Origin: Gnetum montanum
Taxonomy: Eukaryota; Streptophyta; Gnetopsida; Gnetales; Gnetaceae
Reading direction: 5' to 3'
Length of the DNA: 64,000 nucleotides
Assembly: GCA_015680685.1 (NCBI GenBank)
Contig: MNCI01028403.1
Location: 619,995 to 683,994, forward strand
Part shown: one piece after another, positions 57,657 through 64,000 of the stretch
How positions within the stretch are numbered: position 1 is the stretch's first letter
How the letters are laid out: each line of letters starts with the position of its first letter
Program-made: the position numbers and the translations under genes
Notes under the pieces: model-generated
Databases searched by the model: none
Seen by the model: the letters and a program-made list of their open reading frames with translations, nothing else
Told to the model about the DNA's origin: nothing

Positions 57657-60232
57657 ATGGCCCCAAAACATGCACAGCAGGAGGATCCTGTTCAAGGTGG
57701 AGCAAAACAACCTAGGAGAGGTAGAAGGCAACGTCCTGCCAGACAACATATAGAATAGGAGGTGCACTCATTCAGCATCCATTAAGAAGAACCTCCTACC
57801 AGACGATTCGAGCATGTAGAAGGAGGAGTTGTTGTTGCACCTGAACCTGGACAACAACTCATGTTGCCCCCAGAGTGTGTTCAAGCTATACATAAGAAGT
57901 CCACATTCACTGCGATGATTGTGGAACTTAACTTTGAATCTTTTGCAGAGTTTTCTCCTGAGGCTATTAGGGATCACCTTAAAGGGTCTCCCTTATGGCC
58001 TGTCCTCTCTGAAAGCGGTGCCTGGTCCTTAGGTGAAACTTACCAATTCTGACACAATAGGAAGCAAGGCACCATGGTTAGCATTGGTGGTGTGATAGTT
58101 GATTTCTCTACACAAGCTATTTCATAAGTGTTAGACCTTTTGAATTTAGGGCCCCATGTTGCTCATTTATCTACCTGATCAGACCCTGATGTGTGAAAGG
58201 ATTGGTTAGAGAAGGCTTATGGCAGAGACAAAGCTTTTGACGAGCTGACGATGGAAGAGCGAGTTTATTTCAAAATCAGAACCTATCACCTCTTTCCCAC
58301 AAAAGAATTAAAAAGAATATCAACGTATGTGGCCAGAGGATGTGTAGTGTTGATGGGAAAGATTAACGCTAACCTTCCTCATCTATATTTAACGGAGATC
58401 CTAAGGTGATTTGAAGAGCGGAAGACAGGGAAGATGGTGTTGCCTTTCCCCTGTCTTATTAGAAAATTGTGCAAACAGGTTGGTATTCGGGGGTACACAA
58501 ATGACGTCCTCCGCAAAGCCCAGAATACTTCTTACGCTGAATTGTTAAAGGTGCCAGCTCCAAGGAAGAGTACTTGCAAAGAGCTGAGACCCGAAGAAGA
58601 AGAAGAACAGATGACTGGACCAGTTGCAACTCAACTTGCAAGACCCAGCCAACCTCCAACCATGGGTCCTAGCCAAGAATAAGAAAAATAAAGGCCTAGC
58701 ATAAGTCAGGATTAGCCACCACCAGAAGACTACAGATCGTCGATGAGCCATCTCAGAGCCATCGCTGAGATGGTCAGTTGGGGAAGTCATGATGACATAA
58801 GTCTCTTCCGTGTTGTCTATGATGTTGATTAGCCTACAATTTCATTAGATCGCACAAGGGGTGAGCTATCAATTCAAATAGGAGGAGGGGAAAGAAGATG
58901 ATCACAATAGATCTCTGGAAATGCGGCATCATTTCAAGTGCAGTCAGAGACTAGTGAAGGTGCCACTGTGGTGGTCATGCAACACCAGAATGCTACATGA
59001 GCTACTGAAGTGGTTGCTGACCACATCAAGGAATTTTTCAATGTACCTATTGTGCCACTGGCAGATCTTTTAGGAGCAAGAGATGCTGAAACGCTTGCCA
59101 GAACCTCAATGACTCCTGCAAAACATGAGGATGCACTTGACAGATTGCTTCAAACATGACAAGTTTTGATGTCTCTGTTTGACATCCCTTAGGATGTTAT
59201 AGCAATTCAATCAAACCTCATTTCTACCAAGGGAAAGTTGGTCATATCCAAAGTTAGGGCTGAGCATGCTGAAGCAGAAGTGCAAAAACTACAAGAGCAG
59301 CTCACAGCCTTACAAGCAGCACAGCGAGACCCTCTACAATTTGTTCCCGTAGACCAGCTTGAAAATTTCAAAACTGAGCAACTAACTAAATTGAATGCAG
59401 AGAATAAGAAGGTGGCAGAGGAAAAGAAGAAGGCTATTTGGGATTCCTCTACAGCAGAAGCGCAAACCCATGTTCATATTAAGGCACTCAGAGCTTTAGA
59501 AGAAAAAAATAAGCAGTTGGCTGTAGATAATCTTCAATTGACCTTTGTGGAGAAACAAAATAATATTCTCAATGAACACTTTCATCATTTGTGAGAACAA
59601 TTTGTTCAGGTTAACTGAGATGTGAGTCATTTAGCTAGAGAGAATCGAACCCTCTCAATAGGAGAGGTACACTCTATTCGCCAGAAATCAACAATTGAGA
59701 TAAGCATATGGCAGAATGAGGCTAAATGGCATGAGAAGCTGAAGGAGCATTTTTATGATTAGGTGGGGATGTATAAAAAAATCCTAGAGAAGGATATCCA
59801 TATGGCCAAGCCTCAAATTAACAATCTCAGTACCCAACACATTGATTGGAGGGCCATATTGGACACTTACACCTTTGCCCACCAAGCGGAAGTTAAAAAT
59901 CAGGACCTGCAGACCTAAGACTTGATAGAGTACATGGAGTTGAAAAACCTCAGATATGCCAACCTTACCCTGTTAATAGCAGGGTGCCCAAGAATAGAGC
60001 TCGAGCAGTAGGTAGCTTCCACCCATCTCAAATATGAGGCAGAATTTACAGAACATAAGAAGCTGGTTGAAAAATTGGACGTTGTAAATTCTGAGCTTAA
60101 GATGGTAAAAGCAAGCTACCAAGGATAGAAAGATGTAGCAACCAACTTGGCTCAATGGCTAACAGATCTCCACGAATACAAAGACAAATCCAGATCCTAC
60201 GAAGAGGAACGACGGGTGTTCGCGGCATGGTA
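57657..60232 (+). pseudogene. ORF2 of element B: conserved domain plus coiled coil (broken, truncated)
   Basis: ATG at 57657 right after an acceptor-like 'gtgattgcag'. Basic Gln/Arg-rich N-terminus (PRRGRRQRPARQ), then 'VELNFESFAEFSPEAIRDHL', 'SIGGVIVDFSTQAIS', 'ELTMEERVYFKIRTYHLFPT', 'ARGCVVLMGKINANLPHLYL' and 'LPFPCLIRKLCKQVGIRGYT' (58439). A Glu-rich linker (58590) and long heptad-rich helices follow, open in 59238-59594 (118 codons). About ten in-frame stops. The middle resembles plant 'putative transposon protein' domains (FS..AI, LPFP.LI..LC) seen with Athila-like elements. Function unknown; the coiled coil suggests oligomerisation. Confidence 0.65.
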
Positions 60233-60600
60233 CTGTTGGCGACCGTTTAGGACGCGACCGCCAATAAGTATCCTCGAACAAGATTTAGGTGCCTACTAGT
60301 CTTGGGCAACACCAAGGCCCAGATACCTCCAAATAGACTTAGTAGTTAACATAAGTATGTGTGTGTGCTATTGCAGTGTGCGGTTCTGAAATATGAAACG
60401 ATTGCGTTGTGTGTAAACTACAAATGACTTCTCTTAAAGAGATTCAGCCAACTTTGCCAAGTACTGTGAGTTGTTGAGAGTTCCTATTTTGTTCAACTGC
60501 CTAGTCTATGCGGTCCTTATAATACATACTTGTAACAAATAAAATTTTGCAAAAACATTTGAGCACAACTCTGCGAATCTACTTCTAATTTTCCCCAGAG
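60233..60600 (+). mobile_element. Possible LTR-like start of a different insertion
   Basis: Unrelated sequence starts TGTTGGCGACCG exactly where similarity to element A ends. It has a TATA-like 'ccttataatacatac' (60514) and AATAAAA (60539), and a possible CA end near 60596 ('tttcccca'). No primer site or matching second copy was found, so the class is open. Confidence 0.35.
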
Positions 60601-61338
60601 AAAGAGATAGTTCCACAAGAAAACTAGAAATAGAGCAAGATTCGATGGAAATAGGCAGAAAAGAAAAGAAAGCAGATTTGTGTGTACCTTAAATATTTAA
60701 AAAGGTAAAATGACATGAGTAAACACTTCGTAATAAAGCTATCCAAAATTCAATATCTACGAATTGTTCAAACTTTCAAGGCTCAAACAAGCAATTTCTT
60801 CAAGACAATCCTACTATGCTACCAAAAATTGTTGCATAAACTACCACGTACGAGACTCCTTTTTGGCTAGATAATAGATGTCAACGATTGCATTCAACAG
60901 AACCTTCAAAAGACTTGACAATTTCTGATTGAAATACCATGGAAATTCACTTTAGAGATGAAAAGAAGCTATTCTGGTCCCATCAAAATACCAAAGATTT
61001 TCTGAACCCTCTTGACTACTGAATTGTTCAACAGCATGACTACAAGCAGAGGCTCTCTTACAACAATCCCAATAGCAATTCCTATACATTGCACAATAAC
61101 AATCTACTACTAAAATGCTCTTAAGGATTTTAAACACAAGTGCTTCTATGGCAAAATTTTAATAGAAATTTCTATCGAGCAATCTAAAAATCACAAAATT
61201 ACTTGTCAAGGATGATACTATCTAAACCACTAGCTAAACAATTTAAACAAAATAAAAAATAAAATACATAACTCACAGAACTATGACAAAGAGGCTGAAA
61301 TCTTTCCTTTAGCAAGCCATCTTACAAGCAATCTTCTN

Positions 61339-61385
61339 CTACTACTAAAATTCTCTTAAGGATTTTAAACACAAGTGCTTCTATG
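61339..61385. repeat. 47-base copy of 61102-61148 bracketed by Ns (likely artefact)
   Basis: The segment between Ns at 61338 and 61386 repeats 61102-61148 ('ctactactaaaat.ctctta' onward) with one difference. Being bounded by single Ns on both sides, it is probably a misplaced gap-fill piece. Confidence 0.8.
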
Positions 61386-61439
61386 NTATAGGGTTCAAAG
61401 GTAGGTAGGGAAGTTACATATTCAAAAATATCTCACCTA

Positions 61440-61530
61440 ACTTCTCTCCCAAGTAACTTGGCCAACCAATTAGGAGATTACTTGCCCAACAAGTTATGAG
61501 GTTACTTGCCAAACAAGTTAGGTAAGTTAC
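61440..61530. repeat. Degenerate ~25-base tandem repeat
   Basis: Units of the form 'cttg.c.aacaagttaggag.tta' recur three to four times. Confidence 0.6.
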
Positions 61531-62234
61531 AACAATCTTAGGTGGTTTCAACAACCAAAGAGATAAAAATGCTACATCTGACACGTGTCCCATTTAGTTG
61601 ACAAGTGGCCATTGTGGAGATAAAAAGGCTATAGTTGACAAGAGGCCTTTTTAATGGTTACAAACATCATGGATTAAGGCTAGGAAGTTACAACTTCCAC
61701 ATAAAGTTACAATTATATAAATAAAAGCTATAGTTTGAAATGTCGATAAATCCCCCTTTTTATAAAATAACTATACATATAACTTTATATATGTATATCT
61801 AGGAACAACATAAAGCTCAATAAATAGAATTTGATCATCTATCTCCCCTTGGCCATGCTACAGAAAACTTTATATATTTAATCATATCTATCGGGCTCAC
61901 GTGTTTTAGGGGTTGAAACTAGGCTTACAGCTTGCCGCGTTAAATTCTTGGTCATTGTGAATGCTGTCAATGTCACCTAAATTTAGGAGTAGTCTCTAGA
62001 TATGCTGCCACTGATGGAACCTTAGCAGAGCCAAACTGACTGCAAGATCATATGAAACATGTGGTAGGGATGAATAGGATGGCTGATGAGGAAGTGCCCC
62101 TACACCTGATGAACCCTATTTTGTAGCATACCAATACAAAAATACACAGAATCATTACGCTGGAACTCGTTGGGCTTCATTTGCATCAACAAACTCCTGA
62201 ACTTGGAAGTTTCCCCTCCTTGTAGAGCACGTTG

Positions 62235-63191
62235 CTAAACGAGTGAGTATTTGGTGGAATCCCAATTTCCTGCCAACTGGTGACATGAACGAATTGTGCG
62301 CTGAGGTCTATTAAGCAAAGGCAAATGAAAACCAAGAAAGAAAGGCACTGCGGCGGAGTAGGTCAAATGTGGAGGCAATGGTTCTAGGAACATGACCTCG
62401 TACGTGGGCACCAGATTCATGAAAAAGAAGAAGCAATCAAGGCCTTTCCATCTGCGGATGGTTGTGCCGTGGAACAGCGTGGGCCACGTGCAGATCGCCA
62501 CTAGCACGATGCAGTATGACAGCTCCACGAATAGGGCATTGAAGCATAGCAGAAATGGCTCACCACACGTCGTACCCTCAGGACAGATGGCCAAGTCATC
62601 CCGCACTAGTAGCTTCCGAATGGTACTCGCATCCTTCTCTTGGTCCCTGGCCAGTCTAATGATGAGCAGCGATGATATGAGCTTCGTGAACCGACTTATG
62701 CTGTTCATCACAGTACTTACGTTGCGACCCAGCGCCACCGACACAATCACCAGGTCCAAAAGTGTTATGTGGTTGCAAACCAGAAGGACTCCTCCTTCCT
62801 CGTAAATGTATATCTTAAACCACTTCTCCATCTCCTTGTAACTCCAATGGAAAACTCTAGCGTTACGGTAGACTCCGCCTTTGGGGACGTACTCGCTGAG
62901 GACATTGTCAGGAGGCCTGAATTGGGGCTTGGTAGTGCTCCTGATCATGGATCTTTCCCTATACAACTCTGCTTCCACTGACACTAGCGCCGGCCTCATT
63001 TGGAAGAGTATAACTTTGGTGTCATCTTTGGGTTTCATCGACCTTTGCGTGCCGCATAATTCATAGCCAGGTTGCCTGTACTGTAGGTGTTTCATTCTCC
63101 TTGATCTGTGACAAGTTTCAAAAGTGCCCAATCCAGGCACACAGATCCACCTATTTTTGTTATTACCTGCCTTTGTCCCTCTCAAAACCAA
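62235..63191 (-). CDS. Chimeric ORF: GT47 exostosin-like N-part joined to GPAT acyltransferase
   Basis: This 318-codon frame on the minus strand joins two families. Residues about 70-133 (YVPKGGVYRNARVFHWSY, then KEMEKWFKIYIYEEG) match the start of plant GT47 exostosin-type glycosyltransferases ('YVP.G..YRNA..FH.SY.EMEK.FKV..Y.EG'). From residue 134, GVLLVCNHITLLDLV (HX4D kept: H141, D146) and ICPEGTTCGEPFLL (203-216), then 'LFHGTTIRRWKGLD' and 'FFFFMN', match the PlsC domain of plant sn-glycerol-3-phosphate acyltransferases of cutin/suberin type. The GPAT HAD-like N-part and the GT47 catalytic part are absent. The last 40 residues drift out of GPAT similarity until LAGN, suggesting a shift. 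Probably a chimeric pseudogene; expression unknown. Confidence 0.75.
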   Translation of the reverse strand: MVLRGTKAGNNKNRWICVPGLGTFETCHRSRRMKHLQYRQPGYELCGTQRSMKPKDDTKVILFQMRPALVSVEAELYRERSMIRSTTKPQFRPPDNVLSEYVPKGGVYRNARVFHWSYKEMEKWFKIYIYEEGGVLLVCNHITLLDLVIVSVALGRNVSTVMNSISRFTKLISSLLIIRLARDQEKDASTIRKLLVRDDLAICPEGTTCGEPFLLCFNALFVELSYCIVLVAICTWPTLFHGTTIRRWKGLDCFFFFMNLVPTYEVMFLEPLPPHLTYSAAVPFFLGFHLPLLNRPQRTIRSCHQLAGNWDSTKYSLV

Positions 63192-64000
63192 AATGGTCCT
63201 GCATCAAAATGCATGTTGACTAGCCTTTCTGTCTAAGAAATTCCAATGTTTCTGAACAGGTGGATGGATTAAGTTCATCAGGGCTATGTTTTTCTTGCTA
63301 ATTTTAGTGCCCGGGATCACCCATGAAATGTTCCCCAAGGATGGCAACCATTTTTTTTCTTACCATAATGGACACCCAACCAACTTTTTTTTTCCATGCC
63401 CTAAATATTTTGCACAACATCATGATAGTGATAGTTTCTTATGCACCCAATCATGTGAAAGCACATCATAATTATATTTGCATACTTATGAATCTTATTT
63501 TCCATAGAGCAAATTTCTAACCTTCATGTTGATTAAAATTTTCCTTAGTAATGTGCTTCATTGCTCCATTAAATGACCTAAATGTGCCAACAATTAAGGA
63601 GGTAGGAAATCACAACATTGAATGAGAGATATTTCTACAAATCGATGCTAGTACTTCTGGCCTCATTTATAACCCCAAGCCACTCATCTTTTCGAGGATA
63701 GACCCAAGTTCAATTGTCACCCCTAGATCCCATACCAATGGTATGAAATAACACATTTACACTCTCCCACTCTTACAATAATGTTGAAGATGAGTCTTAC
63801 TGTTCCATGAAATGGCCAAATGTGCCAACATTTCTACCCCCTTTAAAAGCTTAAAAAAATTTATGCAAGCCCTTTAAAACTGAACTGTACTGAAACTTTT
63901 ATTGAACTTTTTACAGCTAAAAAGATAAATCTTTTTGGAGGAAAATTTCCATCAAACATAAGGTTTGATGGTATAAAAACCTCATTCCTAACAAAACAAA
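63192..64000. other. No gene recognised; flank of the chimeric ORF
   Basis: Upstream (minus strand) of the chimeric ORF. No splice-linked exon with GPAT or GT47 motifs is visible. Overlapping short frames at 63286-63520 look random. 'tgttccatgaaatggccaaatgtgccaac' at about 63802 repeats the context at about 63563 ('tgctccattaaatgacctaa'), a local duplication. Confidence 0.45.

Larger units (their letters stand above)
52661..60232 (+). mobile_element. Non-autonomous Ty3/Gypsy element B, 3' end missing
   Basis: Sister of element A: LTR with TGATGG...TCATCA, tRNA-Asp-like primer site, gag, a noncoding block, an internal U3-like segment and ORF2. Similarity to A stops at 60232 within ORF2 ('cgggtgttcgcggcatggta', against 'cgggtgtttatggcttggta' in A near 35860). 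The remaining ORF2 end, polypurine site and 3' LTR are absent before the window ends. The sequence from 60233 begins TGTTGG and is unrelated, so a later insertion or deletion removed or displaced them. Confidence 0.8.
60601..62234. other. Intergenic; N-bracketed duplicate and short tandem repeat
   Basis: No gene is supported here. A frame at 60952-61137 (minus) has no motif. Repeats at 61102-61148/61339-61385 and 61440-61530 are listed separately. Confidence 0.45.

Noticed and set aside
62392-63066. Plus-strand frames of 137, 70 and 61 codons
   Set aside because: Shadows of the minus-strand GT47-GPAT ORF, which carries the recognisable motifs.

Overview
The window reads as nuclear DNA of a land plant with a large, repeat-rich genome. 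The evidence is a spliced malectin-like/LRR receptor kinase gene with plant intron sites, a plant-type GPAT/GT47 fragment, and nested, decayed LTR retrotransposons, LINEs and tRNA-derived SINEs. A gymnosperm-like genome would fit, but no sequence mark fixes the taxon. No bacterial, organellar or CRISPR content was seen. The assembly is a gap-filled draft, with single Ns, one 62-N gap, N-flanked exact duplications and an 83-base C run.

Layout. 1-2096: 5' end (gag start, primer site, LTR) of a minus-strand Ty3/Gypsy element (C). 2585-3200: L1-type reverse transcriptase relic, minus strand. 4640-5738: decayed 3' end and LTR of the same Gypsy superfamily (F). 5921-6730: Gypsy RT/RNaseH and RTE-type LINE relics. 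7490-7824: two SINE copies. 7876-14922: element D, complete with ATTAG target duplications; gag and protease only. 14928-20540: mostly featureless, with a duplicated piece of receptor-kinase flank and a perfect inverted repeat around an assembly gap. 21081-25871: 15-exon receptor-kinase gene carrying frame-breaking lesions. 26286-41409: Ty1/Copia element (E, minus strand), split by Gypsy element A (28526-37104, GAGAT target duplications). 42026-50150: SINE, Copia and LINE relics, one LINE holding a SINE with perfect 11-base target duplications. 52661-60232: element B, sister of A, cut off at 60232 by foreign sequence. 62235-63191 (minus): an ORF joining a GT47 exostosin-like N-terminus to a GPAT acyltransferase domain.

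The main theme is a non-autonomous Ty3/Gypsy superfamily (A, B, C, D, F). Members share TGATGR...TCATCA LTR ends and, where intact, a tRNA-Asp-like primer site; most have U3 regions packed with near-palindromic GATATCGC motifs just before TATAAATA. No reverse transcriptase or integrase was recognised in D or A, or in the surviving part of B. A and B instead carry a second long region (ORF2): a conserved globular part followed by a long coiled coil. It sits behind an internal U3-like promoter segment, a repeated polypurine-like motif and an acceptor-like site. Such elements would depend on enzymes supplied in trans. The receptor kinase and the chimeric ORF are the only host-gene content, and both look damaged or rearranged.
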